The translations under genes were made by a program, and so were the position numbers. 64,000 nucleotides of DNA, from positions 1-64,000 of the forward strand of contig JACQYL010000100.1 in the NCBI GenBank assembly GCA_016208165.1, read 5' to 3'. Shown piece after piece: positions 17,204 through 27,800 of the stretch. The DNA is from Deltaproteobacteria bacterium. Its GTDB lineage: Bacteria; Desulfobacterota; Desulfarculia; JACQYL01. The first letter of the stretch is position 1. Each line of letters opens with the position of its first letter. A model generated the notes under the pieces. The model was given only the letters and a program-made list of their open reading frames with translations. It was not told where the DNA came from and searched no databases.

Positions 17204-18004
17204 ATGGAATCAAGGAATCGCCGATTACACCGGTTTGCCGTGGTGCTGCTAGTGCTCACCGGCCTGGGGTTGGAGGATTTTATGGGTAGAAGGGCTGCCG
17301 CGGAAACCGATCTGCTGGTATTTGCCGCCGCTTCCACCACCAACGCCCTCACTGAAATCGGAGAACTCTATGCCGCCCGGAATTCGGGTCGCATTACGCC
17401 GTCGTTTGCTTCAGCCTCTACACTGGCCAAGCAAATTGAGAGAGGGGCTCCGGCCGATATCTATCTTTCAGCCAATCAGGAATGGATGGATTACCTCGAA
17501 GAGAAACACTTGCTGTTGCCGGGAAGCCGATTCGATCTCTTGAGCAACCGGATCGTATTGATTGCTCCGGCGAACAGTCCCATAGAGAAGATCGAACTGG
17601 CGCCCGGATGTTCCCTGACCGACGCTTTGGGCAAGGACGGGCGTTTGTCCCTAGGGGATCCCGATCATGTGCCGGCCGGTATGTACGGCAAGCAGGCCTT
17701 GGAACATCTGGGGATCTGGGACCGGGTTAAGGACCGTCTGGCGCCCATGAAAGACGTGCGCGCGGCCCTGGTGCTGGTGGAACGCGGCGAAACGCCTCTA
17801 GGTCTCGTGTATGCGACCGATGCCGCCATCTCCGGGAAGGTACGGGTGGTGGGAACTTTTCCTGAAGGCAGCCATCCGCCCATCGTCTACCCCGTGGCTG
17901 CGGTCTCCGGCGGGAAGACGTCCGAGGCGCAGCAATTCCTGGATTTTTTACGAGCGCCGGCAGCCCGGACGGTGTTTGAAAAATACGGATTCATCGTGCG
18001 GTGA
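17204..18004 (+). CDS. modA: Molybdate ABC transporter substrate-binding protein ModA
   Basis: A 266-residue periplasmic protein. The N-terminal signal sequence covers about residues 8-36 and ends near 'RRAAAETD'; the mature protein opens with the ModA-type 'LLVFAAASTTNALTEIGELY'. Further typical segments are 'GAPADIYLSANQEWMDYLEE' and 'GDPDHVPAGMYGKQALEHLG'. It binds molybdate (or tungstate) and delivers it to ModB/ModC. The stop overlaps the modB ATG (TGATG). The transporter could supply molybdenum for the hydroxylase encoded at 4.7-7.1 kb. Confidence 0.93.
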   Translation: MESRNRRLHRFAVVLLVLTGLGLEDFMGRRAAAETDLLVFAAASTTNALTEIGELYAARNSGRITPSFASASTLAKQIERGAPADIYLSANQEWMDYLEEKHLLLPGSRFDLLSNRIVLIAPANSPIEKIELAPGCSLTDALGKDGRLSLGDPDHVPAGMYGKQALEHLGIWDRVKDRLAPMKDVRAALVLVERGETPLGLVYATDAAISGKVRVVGTFPEGSHPPIVYPVAAVSGGKTSEAQQFLDFLRAPAARTVFEKYGFIVR

Positions 18005-18702
18005 TGGATGTCTTTCGCTTGACGGCGGTGGAACTGGACGCGCTGAAGCTGAGCCTATGGGTATCCGGATGGGCTGTGGCCGTCAGTCTGCCGGCCGGCG
18101 TCCTGGCGGCCTGGATCCTGGCGCGCCTGCGCTTTCCGGGAAAAACCCTGCTGGATGGGTTGATGCATCTGCCGCTGGTGCTGCCGCCGGTGGTCATCGG
18201 GTATTTGCTGTTGGTGATGCTGGGCCGCAACGGAATCATCGGAGCCTTGCTGAATAAGTACTTGGGCGTCGTCTTGGCATTTAACTGGAAAGGGGCGGCC
18301 CTGGCCGCCGCCGTCATGGCGTTTCCCTTGCTGGTCCGCGCCGTGCGTCTCTCTTTGGAAAGCGTGGATCAGGGACTGGAGGCGGCGGCGCGCACCCTGG
18401 GCGCCGGTCCGGTGCGCGTCTTCTTCACGGTCACACTGCCGCTGGTGGCGCCGGGTATCATGACCGGCGTCATTCTTGCGTTTGCTCGGAGTTTGGGTGA
18501 ATTCGGCGCCACGATTACATTCGTATCCAACATCCGGGGCCGGACCCAGACCTTGCCGCTGGCCTTGTACACCCTGACCCAGGTCCCGGACGGCGAAATG
18601 GGCGCCATGCGGTTATGCATTCTTTCGGTGCTGATCGCCCTATCTGCACTGATATGCTCCGAGTTCTTGGCCCGGCGGTTTGCCGCCCGCATGAAAGGAT
18701 AA
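18004..18702 (+). CDS. modB: Molybdate ABC transporter permease ModB
   Basis: A 232-residue inner-membrane permease with about five membrane spans. The cytoplasmic coupling loop 'AARTLGAGPVRVFFTVTLPL' and the near-invariant ModB stretch 'SLGEFGATITFVSNIRGRTQTLPLALYTL' (split around residues 162-190) are both present. The ATG at 18004 overlaps the modA stop; a GTG one codon upstream is possible. It forms the channel for molybdate with the ModC ATPase. Confidence 0.93.
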   Translation: MDVFRLTAVELDALKLSLWVSGWAVAVSLPAGVLAAWILARLRFPGKTLLDGLMHLPLVLPPVVIGYLLLVMLGRNGIIGALLNKYLGVVLAFNWKGAALAAAVMAFPLLVRAVRLSLESVDQGLEAAARTLGAGPVRVFFTVTLPLVAPGIMTGVILAFARSLGEFGATITFVSNIRGRTQTLPLALYTLTQVPDGEMGAMRLCILSVLIALSALICSEFLARRFAARMKG

Positions 18703-18705
18703 CCC

Positions 18706-19797
18706 GTGTTCGAGATCAGCATCACGCACCAACAGGGCAATTTCAAGCTGGACGTCTCGTTGCAGGGGGCTAAATCGGGAGTGACCGCCCTGTATGGTCC
18801 CTCGGGTGCGGGAAAAACCTCGGTCGTCAACATGGTGGCGGGCTTGGTGCGACCGGATGCCGGTCGAATCGCCATCAACGGCCGTTGCCTGTTTGATTCG
18901 ACCCGACGCATCGATCTGCCGCCGGAAAAACGCCGCGTCGGCTATGTGTTTCAGGACGGCCGTTTGCTGCCCCACCTTTCGGTCCGTTCCAACCTGACCT
19001 ATGGAATGAACCGAACACCACTCGCCCGGCGTTTTGTGCAATTCGATCAGGTGGTGGAAATTCTCGGTATCCGCCGGCTGCTGGATCGCAGGCCGGCCAG
19101 GCTTTCCGGCGGCGAGAAACAACGGGTGGCCATCGGCCGCGCCCTGTTGACCAGCCCGGCCATGCTGCTTATGGATGAGCCTTTGGCTTCGCTGGATGCG
19201 GCGCGCAAAGCCGAAGTGCTGCCTTTTATCATCCGACTGGGCCGTGAGTTTGCCGTCCCGATTCTCTACGTAAGCCACGCCTTGGATGAAATCGTCAATC
19301 TAGCCACCCGCATGGTAATGATGCAAGAAGGCTGCGTCCTGGCCGATGGGGATCTGGAAGACCTCCTGTCCCGGTCGGATCTGCAGAGCCGGTTCGGCTG
19401 GGGTGAGAGCGGTTCGGTTATCTCGACGGTGGTCGACGACCCGGAAGATCCCTCCGGCCTGACCCGCCTGCGGTTCGGCGGCCACATCCTCAAGGCGCCG
19501 CGCATGGATGCGGCCAGGGGGGAATCGGTGCGAGTGCGCATTCCGGCCCGCCACGTGGCCATAGCCTTGGAATCGCCCGTCCGCACCAGTTTCCAGAACA
19601 TATTCCCGGGTGAGATTCGCGAGATCGCGGATCAGGGCGCCCCTTTTGTGGATGTTCGTCTCGACATCGGGCGTCCCTTATGGTCCCGGATCACTCGTCA
19701 ATCCTTTCTGGACTTGAATTTGAGATCCGGTCAGTCTGTTTTTGCTTTGATAAAGAGCGTTGCCGTTTCTCAGGGAGCCTCGGCCGAATACCGCTGA
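18706..19797 (+). CDS. modC: Molybdate ABC transporter ATP-binding protein ModC
   Basis: A 363-residue ATPase starting with GTG 3 nt after modB. Walker A is 'GPSGAGKTSVV', the signature is 'LSGGEKQRVAIGRALL' and Walker B is 'LLMDEPLASLD'. The C-terminal extension (about residues 285-355) is the TOBE (molybdate-binding) domain, including 'TSFQNIFPGEIREIADQG'. This full-length form is characteristic of ModC and allows regulation by intracellular molybdate. It completes the modABC operon. Confidence 0.93.
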   Translation: MFEISITHQQGNFKLDVSLQGAKSGVTALYGPSGAGKTSVVNMVAGLVRPDAGRIAINGRCLFDSTRRIDLPPEKRRVGYVFQDGRLLPHLSVRSNLTYGMNRTPLARRFVQFDQVVEILGIRRLLDRRPARLSGGEKQRVAIGRALLTSPAMLLMDEPLASLDAARKAEVLPFIIRLGREFAVPILYVSHALDEIVNLATRMVMMQEGCVLADGDLEDLLSRSDLQSRFGWGESGSVISTVVDDPEDPSGLTRLRFGGHILKAPRMDAARGESVRVRIPARHVAIALESPVRTSFQNIFPGEIREIADQGAPFVDVRLDIGRPLWSRITRQSFLDLNLRSGQSVFALIKSVAVSQGASAEYR

Positions 19798-19844
19798 TCG
19801 CGATCGTCGTTTGTGGTTGTCGGGGCGTTAGGGAGAGTACTCAT

Positions 19845-19860
19845 CGCCCACCCTTGGGCG
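19845..19860 (+). terminator. Small stem-loop after modC
   Basis: CGCCCA (19845-19850) and TGGGCG (19855-19860) pair across the loop CCCT, followed by GTTTG. Weak as an intrinsic terminator, but positioned between the convergent modC and the kinase array. Confidence 0.35.
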
Positions 19861-19953
19861 GTTTGTGCAATCGAAGTGCAATGACAGGGTTCCCTGCCGT
19901 CTATCCGGTAACTTTCCTCTGTTGTCCTATTTCCGGGTGCAAGGTAGGACTTG

Positions 19954-21891
19954 TCAGTGCCTGGTGATCCCGTAGATCGCCTTCAGCAGTTCCGCCGAGG
20001 AGGCGGTTTTGCACACAAAGGCCTCGGCCCCCGCATCGCACATTGTCCTGGCAATTTGCTCATCCTGGTGCATCGACAGAGCGATCACCCGAACCTCGGG
20101 CGACTCGGCCTTGATTCGGCGGGTGGCCTCGATGCCGTCCATTTTCGGCATGGAGACGTCCATGACGACCACGTCCGGCTTGAGCTGCCGGACCTGTTCG
20201 ATGGCTTCCAAACCATTGGCCGCCCCGCCCACCACCTGGATGTTCGGCTGGCCGGCCATCAACTTGATCAACCCGTTACGCATCACCTGATGATCGTCGG
20301 CGAACAAAACCCGAACGCCTCCCGGCGCGACGGTACGAATCGATTCAGGCGGAGTTACATGAAGCCGGCCGACCGCCGGCCGATTCGTCTCTTCGACTTC
20401 AGCCGGCTCGAGGGGGATCGTCAGGGTAAAGCGGCTGCCCCGGCCCGGGGCGCTTTCGATCACCAGGTCGCCTCCGATGTAGCGGGCGCGCTCCCGCAGG
20501 GCCAACAAGCCGAATCCGGCCGGTGCGGTTACCGAATCCAGCATTTCGGGGTTTAGCCCTCGACCCCGATCGCTGACCGTAATATCGAGGCGTTCGTCGA
20601 AGCTGGAAAGGACGACGCGGGCGCTTCTGACATCGGCGTGCTTGACGACATTGAACAAAAGCTCCTGTACGGCGCGGAAGAAAAACAGCTTCAACGGCGG
20701 GCTTTCAAGGTGCAGCTTTGCATCCGCTTGCAGCTCTACCTGCAATCCGAATTGCTTGTTCATCTGACGGGCCAGCCACTCGAGGGCCGCGACCAGGCCG
20801 GAGTGGCGCAGCACCGGCGGGTTCAGCTCGTGCGAGAGGCGGCGTGACTTGTCGATGGACTCCTCGAGCAGTTGCTCCACGATCGCCAGTGAGGGCGTGT
20901 GAGGCAGGCTCTCGCAGGCCGCCTGCAGCTGAAATCGGGCGGCGGCCACAATCTGCTGAAGATCGTCGTGCAGCAGTTGGGCGATCCTTCGCCTTTCCCG
21001 CTCTTCGGCCTCGATCAACTCAATGGCCAGGGTCTGAAGCTGGCTGGTCCGGCGTTCAGCCAACTCGGTGCGTTCGGCCACGCGTTGCTCCAGTGTTTCA
21101 TTCAACTGCCGGAGCGCCTCTTCCGCTCGCCGCTTTTGGGTGACGTCGCGAAACACAAGCACCGCGCCGATTAGCTGTCCTGATGCGTCCAGGATCGGCG
21201 CCGCGCTGTCCTCGACAGGCACGGTGCGGCCGTCCCTGGTCACCAGAGCGGTATGATTGGCCAGGGCCACGGCGCGGCCCTCGATCAGAACGCGGGCGAT
21301 GGGCTCCTCCGCCGCCTGGCCGGTCCGCTCGTCGATAATGCGAAACACGTCCTGGACGGGCCGGCCTATGGCCTCCTCGGCCTTCCACCCGGTCAGCGAC
21401 TCGGCCACGGGATTGACGAAACTAACGCGGCCTTCAGCGTCCGTGGCGATGACCGCGTCGCCGATACTGGTCAGGGTGACGCGCAGCCACTCGCGCTGCT
21501 CGCGGAGTTGACGGTCGGCCTGGTGTTTGAACAGCGCCACCTCGATTTGGGCCGCCAGTTCCCGCTCCTCGAAGGGTTTGAGGATGTATCCGAACGGACC
21601 GGTGAGTTTGGCGCGGGCGAGCGTACCGGGGTCGGAATGGGCCGTCAGGTAGATCACCGGCACGTCGTGCCGCTGGCGGATCGCCTCCGCGGCTAGAATG
21701 CCGTCCATCGGACCCTCCAACTGGATGTCCATCAGCACGAGGTGCGGGCGTAGACGAGAGGCCAGGGCGACGGCCTCTTCGCCTTCCCCGGCGATCCCGG
21801 CAATCTCATATCCGAGCCGTCCCAGCTTGCCTGCCAGGTCCGCTCCGACGATGGCCTCGTCTTCAACGATGAGTATGGTGGCTTTACTCAT
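19954..21891 (-). CDS. Hybrid sensor kinase: REC-PAS-HisKA_3-HATPase-REC (set A)
   Basis: A soluble 645-residue phosphorelay protein. The first receiver covers residues 1-120 (phospho-acceptor Asp55 in 'LVLMDIQLEG'). A PAS domain covers about 140-260 ('LTSIGDAVIATDAEGRVSFVNP') and a coiled coil about 265-290. The dimerisation domain of NarX type has its His in 'RRRIAQLLHDDLQQI', followed by the ATPase domain with 'GFGLLALRERARYIGG'. A NarL-like receiver closes the protein from about residue 520 ('VVVMDVSMPKMDG'). No helix-turn-helix follows the last receiver. Its ATG overlaps the stop of the upstream kinase gene by 4 nt (ATGA), strongly implying that the kinase phosphorylates this protein. 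Confidence 0.88.
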   Translation of the reverse strand: MSKATILIVEDEAIVGADLAGKLGRLGYEIAGIAGEGEEAVALASRLRPHLVLMDIQLEGPMDGILAAEAIRQRHDVPVIYLTAHSDPGTLARAKLTGPFGYILKPFEERELAAQIEVALFKHQADRQLREQREWLRVTLTSIGDAVIATDAEGRVSFVNPVAESLTGWKAEEAIGRPVQDVFRIIDERTGQAAEEPIARVLIEGRAVALANHTALVTRDGRTVPVEDSAAPILDASGQLIGAVLVFRDVTQKRRAEEALRQLNETLEQRVAERTELAERRTSQLQTLAIELIEAEERERRRIAQLLHDDLQQIVAAARFQLQAACESLPHTPSLAIVEQLLEESIDKSRRLSHELNPPVLRHSGLVAALEWLARQMNKQFGLQVELQADAKLHLESPPLKLFFFRAVQELLFNVVKHADVRSARVVLSSFDERLDITVSDRGRGLNPEMLDSVTAPAGFGLLALRERARYIGGDLVIESAPGRGSRFTLTIPLEPAEVEETNRPAVGRLHVTPPESIRTVAPGGVRVLFADDHQVMRNGLIKLMAGQPNIQVVGGAANGLEAIEQVRQLKPDVVVMDVSMPKMDGIEATRRIKAESPEVRVIALSMHQDEQIARTMCDAGAEAFVCKTASSAELLKAIYGITRH

Positions 21892-23636
21892 GTCTTCGGT
21901 CCCCCGAACGCGATCGTGAACTCGGTTCCTTTTACGCTGGATACTTCTACGGCGGCGCGGAGCTGCTTGGCCAACATCTGCACCAGACGAAGACCAAGGG
22001 ATCGGGACTGCCTCCAGTCAAACTGCTCCGGCAGGCCCGTCCCATTGTCGCGCACGCATAAGCGCACCCGGCCTTGCGCGTCGCCGCGGAGCGACATGGT
22101 TACTTGACCGCCGGCCCGGCCGTTGAAGGCGTGTTTCAGCGCGTTGCTGAACAACTCGTTGAGGATCAGCCCGCACGGCACCGCTACATTAACCGGGAGC
22201 AACACCGGCTCCAGGTCCAGAACCAGCCGGACGCCGTCGGCGTCACTCCCGTGGGCTCGCCAAAGGTAGTTTAGCAGACTTTGGGCATAGTCGGCAAACT
22301 CAACTCGAGCCAGATCGGTAGACTGGTAAAGTTTTTCATGGACCATAGCCATGGAACGTATCCGGTGGGTCACGTCCTGGAGTATGTCTCGAATGACCGC
22401 GTTGTCCGTATCGTCCGCCTGTAAGGCCACCAGGCTCGAAATGACCTGCATGTTGTTCTTTACCCGGTGGTGCACTTCCTTCAGCAGCACCTCCTTCTCA
22501 GCCAGCGACGCCCTGAGCGCCTCTTCCACCTGCTTGCGCTCGGTTATGTCCTCAAAGTAGACGGACATTCCGCCACCCTCTCGAGGGAAACATCGGTTGT
22601 GAAACCAGCGGCCCCATGGTTCGTAGAAGTTCTCGAAATCCCGGATTTCTCCGGCCGCCGCACGGCGGAATTCTTGCTCCAGACGGGTGCCCCGCGTGAG
22701 AGGGAATACCTGCCAGTGATTCTTGCCGAGCACCTCATCGCGGCGGATGTCCAGAATGCGTTCAGCCGGGCCGTTGACGTAGATAAATCGCCAGTCTCCA
22801 TCACAGGCGAAGAATCCGTCGCCTATACTCTCGAGTGTTGTCCGGAGCAGCTCCTCGGCCCGTTTGCGCTCTTCCACCTCTCTGCTCAATTCATCTCTTG
22901 AAACCGTGGTGTCTCTCAGTTGTTCCGTCATCGCGTCGAAGGAACGGGAGAGTTCCCCGATTTCATCCTGTGTCGATATGGCGATGCGGTGACTGAGATT
23001 TCCGGCCGCGACAACTTCAGTTCCTTTTCGCAGTGCCGTAAGAGACGTATTGATGTTTCTCACCATCCCGATCAAGGCGGTGGTGAGAGGGAACGTTACG
23101 GCGATGACAAGGAAAAAGATGAGTATATTAATCCTTCTCTGGGTCGTCGTAATCTCATCATGAATCAGACTCTCGAGGCGTAACGCGCTCGAGAGCACCC
23201 CTCTCGATTGTATAAGTACACGTCCTGCCAGGCGTTCCTCCGCCTCTTCGATCAACTCGGTGCTTGCTGCCTGCGCAGGATGTTGGTAATTGGAGACCAA
23301 TTTGAGGAAGGCTTCTTTCATCGATCTGCTATTATGGCGAATATTTTCCAACATCTCTTGCTTTTCAGCGCTATTGAACCGGATCGTTGCAGTGAGTTCC
23401 GTTACCGAATCGTGCTCCGAAAGAAACTGCAGCATCGGGCGATCGTCGGGGTAAAGCATGTAGGAACGGGCGAAGCTGCTGAGTTCATTCACGCCGTGCA
23501 TGATTCGCCGGGTCGTCTTACCTTCTTCCAGGGAGCGCTCCATCGTTTTATGGGAGATGAGCAGCGCGAGGCCGATGACCACCGCCATGAGTACCGGCGT
23601 CCATGCGGAAAGTTTCAATTTCCTGGAGATTCTCAT
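21888..23636 (-). CDS. Membrane histidine kinase: HAMP-PAS-HisKA_2-HATPase (set A)
   Basis: A 582-residue sensor kinase. Membrane span 1 lies near residues 10-28, a periplasmic helical region of about 140 residues follows, and span 2 lies near 169-192. HAMP comes next ('VVAAGNLSHRIAISTQDEIGELSRSF'), then PAS at about 265-385 ('ESIGDGFFACDGDWRFIYVNGP'). The HisKA_2 dimerisation domain has the phospho-acceptor His in 'KEVHHRVKNNMQVISSL', and the HATPase has the N-box 'LILNELFSNALKHAF'. It lies 8 nt after a substrate-binding lipoprotein gene and overlaps the hybrid kinase gene, so the three probably form one signalling pathway in which the lipoprotein presents ligand to this kinase. Confidence 0.88.
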   Translation of the reverse strand: MRISRKLKLSAWTPVLMAVVIGLALLISHKTMERSLEEGKTTRRIMHGVNELSSFARSYMLYPDDRPMLQFLSEHDSVTELTATIRFNSAEKQEMLENIRHNSRSMKEAFLKLVSNYQHPAQAASTELIEEAEERLAGRVLIQSRGVLSSALRLESLIHDEITTTQRRINILIFFLVIAVTFPLTTALIGMVRNINTSLTALRKGTEVVAAGNLSHRIAISTQDEIGELSRSFDAMTEQLRDTTVSRDELSREVEERKRAEELLRTTLESIGDGFFACDGDWRFIYVNGPAERILDIRRDEVLGKNHWQVFPLTRGTRLEQEFRRAAAGEIRDFENFYEPWGRWFHNRCFPREGGGMSVYFEDITERKQVEEALRASLAEKEVLLKEVHHRVKNNMQVISSLVALQADDTDNAVIRDILQDVTHRIRSMAMVHEKLYQSTDLARVEFADYAQSLLNYLWRAHGSDADGVRLVLDLEPVLLPVNVAVPCGLILNELFSNALKHAFNGRAGGQVTMSLRGDAQGRVRLCVRDNGTGLPEQFDWRQSRSLGLRLVQMLAKQLRAAVEVSSVKGTEFTIAFGGPKT

Positions 23637-23644
23637 AGGCTTTC

Positions 23645-24643
23645 CTATTTCCCCGTGATCCGGACAGCCTCAGGTCTTATCGTTTTAAGCGCTGAGGCAT
23701 CAACGAAATCCAAGAAATTGGGAAGCCTCCGGCCGGCGGCGCCTTCTCCTTTGGAGATCCATCGCGCCTGGTCTTCCATGTTCAATATCAGGCTCTGATC
23801 CAGCACCGCGGTAAATCGGTAATCGATCCAGTCCCTCTCGAAAAGAGAGCCGTCCGCTCCGATGTGTCTCGAAAAGACGGCGCGTGTCTCGGAAGGGCGT
23901 TCCGAAATGAATTCGTTGGCGGATATGATTGCCCGCAGGAATCTCTTGATAGGTTCGGGACGGTCCCTGACGAAGCCTTGTGTGGCTGCCATGTCCCATG
24001 TCATCGTGTAGATGCTCGGATCTTGAAGCACCGTCGCGTTGCCGGCGAGCTTTTCTCGAAGCATGATCGTGTGGGGCGCCCAGGTGCTTACGGCGTCCAC
24101 CTCGCCCTTCAGCAAAGCGTCGACCACCCTATCGGTGGAAAGATGGACCATCCGGACATCCTTTGGATCGATATAGGAAGTGATCAAATAGATATGGAGA
24201 AAGAAATCGGACGTGGTTCCCGCCACTACTCCGATGCTCTTGCCCTTGAGGTCTTGGGGCCCCGATATTCCCCTGTCTTTCCTCCCGACGATCAGGATCG
24301 CCCGGTCGATCTCGCAAATCGTAGCGATGACGGCAAGCGGCTTGCCGTGCATGGCGGCGCGGGCAATCGGCGTTTCACCGGCCGTGGCGAGGTCCGCCTT
24401 TCCTGAAAGGACCGCATCCAGGCCCAAGTGGCCGGACAGGTAAGTTTGGAGGGTTACATCAAGCCCTTCATGCTTGAAATAGCCTTTCTCTTGGGCGACG
24501 TAGATCGGGGCGGACGCGGGCCAGGGTGTCACGGCAACAACGATGTTCTCCTGTTTCTGGGAGCCGCCTTGCTTTTCTTTCGGGCTGCACCCGGCCATGC
24601 CGGCCACAACAATCATGAGCAGCACCAGGAACGCTCTAACCAT
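23645..24643 (-). CDS. NitT/TauT-type substrate-binding lipoprotein without transporter partners (set A)
   Basis: A 332-residue protein of the SsuA/THI5/NMT1-like family. A lipoprotein signal ends in the lipobox 'VVAGMAGC' (Cys19), and the mature part opens 'NIVVAVTPWPASAPIYVAQEKGYFKHEGLDV'. Typical later segments are 'LKGKSIGVVAGTTSDFFLHIYL' and 'LLKGEVDAVSTWAPH'. Such proteins bind sulfonates, nitriles, aromatic acids or thiamine precursors for uptake, but no permease or ATPase gene is near. Instead a membrane kinase follows after 8 nt, so it probably acts as a ligand receptor for signalling. Start 24643 is chosen because GAGAGGTG lies between it and the earlier ATG 24658. Confidence 0.82.
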   Translation of the reverse strand: MVRAFLVLLMIVVAGMAGCSPKEKQGGSQKQENIVVAVTPWPASAPIYVAQEKGYFKHEGLDVTLQTYLSGHLGLDAVLSGKADLATAGETPIARAAMHGKPLAVIATICEIDRAILIVGRKDRGISGPQDLKGKSIGVVAGTTSDFFLHIYLITSYIDPKDVRMVHLSTDRVVDALLKGEVDAVSTWAPHTIMLREKLAGNATVLQDPSIYTMTWDMAATQGFVRDRPEPIKRFLRAIISANEFISERPSETRAVFSRHIGADGSLFERDWIDYRFTAVLDQSLILNMEDQARWISKGEGAAGRRLPNFLDFVDASALKTIRPEAVRITGK

Positions 24644-24724
24644 ATCACCTCTCTCCATAGAGTGCGTGGCAGGCTCTATCCCGTCCTGGTCACGTTCACC
24701 ACTGGGATGTTGGTGCGGAACAAT

Positions 24725-24835
24725 TCAGGAGATGTCGAATGGCGACACACCCTCGTTCGAGGCAATCCGATGACCGGCCGGGTCCTCCCCGACGACGGCC
24801 TCATCTTCGACGGCGAGTACAGCGGTGTTGCTCAC
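24725..24835 (-). pseudogene. Vestige of the 5' end of a REC-hybrid gene downstream of the set B kinase
   Basis: A 36-codon frame starting with GTG overlaps the stop of the upstream kinase gene as GTGA, exactly where hybrid genes start in the other sets. It reads VSNTAVLAVEDEAVVGEDPAG and then becomes unrelated and stops. Aligned with 'MSKATILIVEDEAIVGADLAG' of set A it conserves the acidic VEDEA core, but the phospho-acceptor region and everything downstream are gone. It is the scar of a deleted partner protein. Confidence 0.75.
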
Positions 24836-27800
24836 GTCTTCGATACCGAAAAAGCGATCGTAAACCCGGTTCCTTCGACGCTGGAAACGTCCACGGCGGC
24901 GTGCAGTTGCTTGGCCAACATCTGCACCAGGCGTAAGCCCAGGGTTCGGGACTGCGTCCAGTCAAAGCGTTCCGGCAGGCCCGTGCCGTTGTCGCGTACG
25001 CACAGGCTCACCCGGCCTTGGGCATCGCCTCGAAGCGACACGGTGACCTGGCCGCCGTCTCGGCCGTCGAAGGCGTGCTTCAGCGCGTTGCTGAACAGTT
25101 CGTTGAGGATCAGACCGCATGGCACCGCCGCATTCACCGAGAGCGACACCGGCTCCAGATCAAGAGCCAGCCGGATGCCGTCCGCATCACTCCCATAAGA
25201 GCGCCAGAGATAGTACAGCAGACTTCGGGCGTAGTCGGCGAAATCCACCTGGGCAAGATCCGCCGACTGGTACAGTTTCTCGTGAACCATAGCCATGGAA
25301 CGCACCCGGTGGGTCACGTCCTGGAGGACGTCGCGCATGGCATGATCCCGCACTTCTTCGGCCTGCAGACCGACCAGGCTGGAAATGACCTGCAGGTTGT
25401 TTTTGACGCGGTGATGAATTTCCTTTAACAGGACTTCCTTCTCGCAAAGGGACGCTCTGAGGCGCTCCTCCCCTTCGCGCAAGTCGAGCTCCGCTTGCAC
25501 GCGGCCGGTGATGTCGATACCGTAGAGGTTGATGTATTCCTCACCCGGCGGCTGCACGGCGGAAACGCTGAACACGCTGCCGGCCGGATTGGTGATCTGA
25601 GTTTCGATGGCGTGGTCTGTTCCTCGGGCTTGGGCCACGGCGGCGTACACAGGGTCCGGCAGCGGTCCGCCGGCTTGCCAGCCCAAGGTCGCCATCCAGT
25701 CCCTTGCAGGCGCGTTGGTGTACAAGATCACCCCGTTGGGAGAACATCGGAGCACAGCATATGGATTTTCCTCCGGGAACTGGGACAAACTTCGCAGCGC
25801 TTCTTCGGCATTCTTTCGCTCGGTAATGTCCTGGGTAATCCCGAAGCCTCCAAGCAGGTTGCCCGTTTCTTCGAACTCGAGATAGGCCTTTTCACGCACC
25901 CATCGGACTTTGCCGGCCACCACGATGCGGTGCTCGATGTCGTAGGGTTCGCCGCGCAAAGCCGCCTGCCATTGCGTGTCCACATACGAACGGTCGTCGG
26001 GGTGAACGATCTGAAGGAACGTCTCGTAGGTTAACGGTGTCCCTTTGGGTACGCCAAAAACGCGATAATTCTCGTCGGACCACGTGAGGACGTTGCGGTT
26101 AACGTCCAGGCGCCAACTGCCGATCTGTCCCACTTCCTGCGCACGATCCAGGTCTTCCCGGCTTTGACGGAGAGCTTTGTCCGCCTGCTTGCGCTCGGAG
26201 ATGTCCACAAAGAGCACGGCGAACTGGCTGGGTGCGGTGCGGTAGGCAAAGACTTCGTACCACCGGTCCAATGGAGCCGAATAATTCTCGATATGGGCAG
26301 GGGTCCCCTCGAGGGCCACGCGACCGTAGGTCTCGATCCAGTAGATCTCGATGTCGGGCATGACTTCCCGCACCGTTCTTCCGATCACCGCCTCGCGGCT
26401 CAGGCCGGTGAGGCGCTCGAAGGCCGGGTTGGTTTCCAGGAAACGGTAGTCGCAGGGCTTGCCGTCGGCGTCGATGACGATCTCGTGCAGGGCGAACCCC
26501 TCCGTCATGTTGTTGAAGAGCGAGCGCTGACGCGCCTCGCTTTCCTGCAGATCCCTTGTGCGCTCGGCCACCCGCTGCTCGAGCGTTGCGTTGATTTCCT
26601 TGAGTTCCTTTTCGGCCCGACTCCTGCGATGGATCTGTGTGAAAAGCGCGGCGATCAGTAACAACTGGGCCACCAAGAGGCTGAGTATGCCGGTCATAGG
26701 CCACGCGTACCGGTCCCAGAGGGAAGGGACTCTATTTAGAAAGATGCTTTCTTCGGGAAGCTCGCCTGCCTCGCCGTCCCATCTTTGAATCTGCCGCCAA
26801 TCGAACATGGGTACCGGCTTGCCGATCATTATTTTGGATTGTTCGGTGAAACGGATCTTCCCGTTCAGAATATCCAGGGCGAGCCTGGCGGCCCGGGCGC
26901 CTTCCGCCTCGAAGCTGAGCAGGGATCCGCCGACCACGCCCAATCCCAGTAGAGTATCGTAAAGACCGAACACAGGCGCGTTGGCGGCCTCGGCAACCAT
27001 CTCCCCCACGTCCCTGGGGGTAAAGGTCCGGCCGGTTTTATCCGTGAAGACGTTGCAATAGATAACGATGCTTCGGCGAGGAAGATCGGCGACCCGCTCG
27101 ATCATCTCCTCGACGGAATTATTGGACGTGTATTCAAATTGAAGCCTATCTTCCCAATCGGCAAAAGCGCTCTTGGCCTCGGCTTCGACCCATCGGTCCG
27201 TCTCGGAAACACCGCTGACGAAAACCACTCGTTCCGTTTGTGGGAACAAGTCCAATGCCCGTTCCAAAGTACCCCGCATGTCAAGGCTGATCAGCAGGCG
27301 GAAAACCCGATGTTCCGTGTCTTCCTCCTTGAAGGCCCCTTGCACATTCCAGGACACCACGGGAACATTGGGAAAGATATCTTTGGCGTCGTTCAGGAGA
27401 AAACCCATTGCAGGCGCGTGAAAGGTGACAACCATGTCGATATCGCTCTCCGTATATTTGTGGCGCAGCATCTCCGTCAAGGCCTGCCGGTGCTTGTTGC
27501 CCTTGATGTGCAAGAGGTCGAGGTACTCGAAGAACAGCGTGTTCGTGCTTACGCCGGCGTCTTCCATTACTGCAATGAAGGCGGGATTCATCTTTCGATA
27601 GGCGGGCAACGAGTACCCGTAGGAGCAGAGCACCAGGATATGCTTCGGCTTGAGCAAGATCCGGTCCCCCGGATGCTCTTGAGAAAAGGCGGCCTCTGCA
27701 TGGAACACGAAGGAGGAAAGCATCGCCATAAGAAAAAGGATCGCAACATTCCGTCGCCGGACTGCAAATCGGAGCCGCTGATTTCGCTGTTTACCATTAG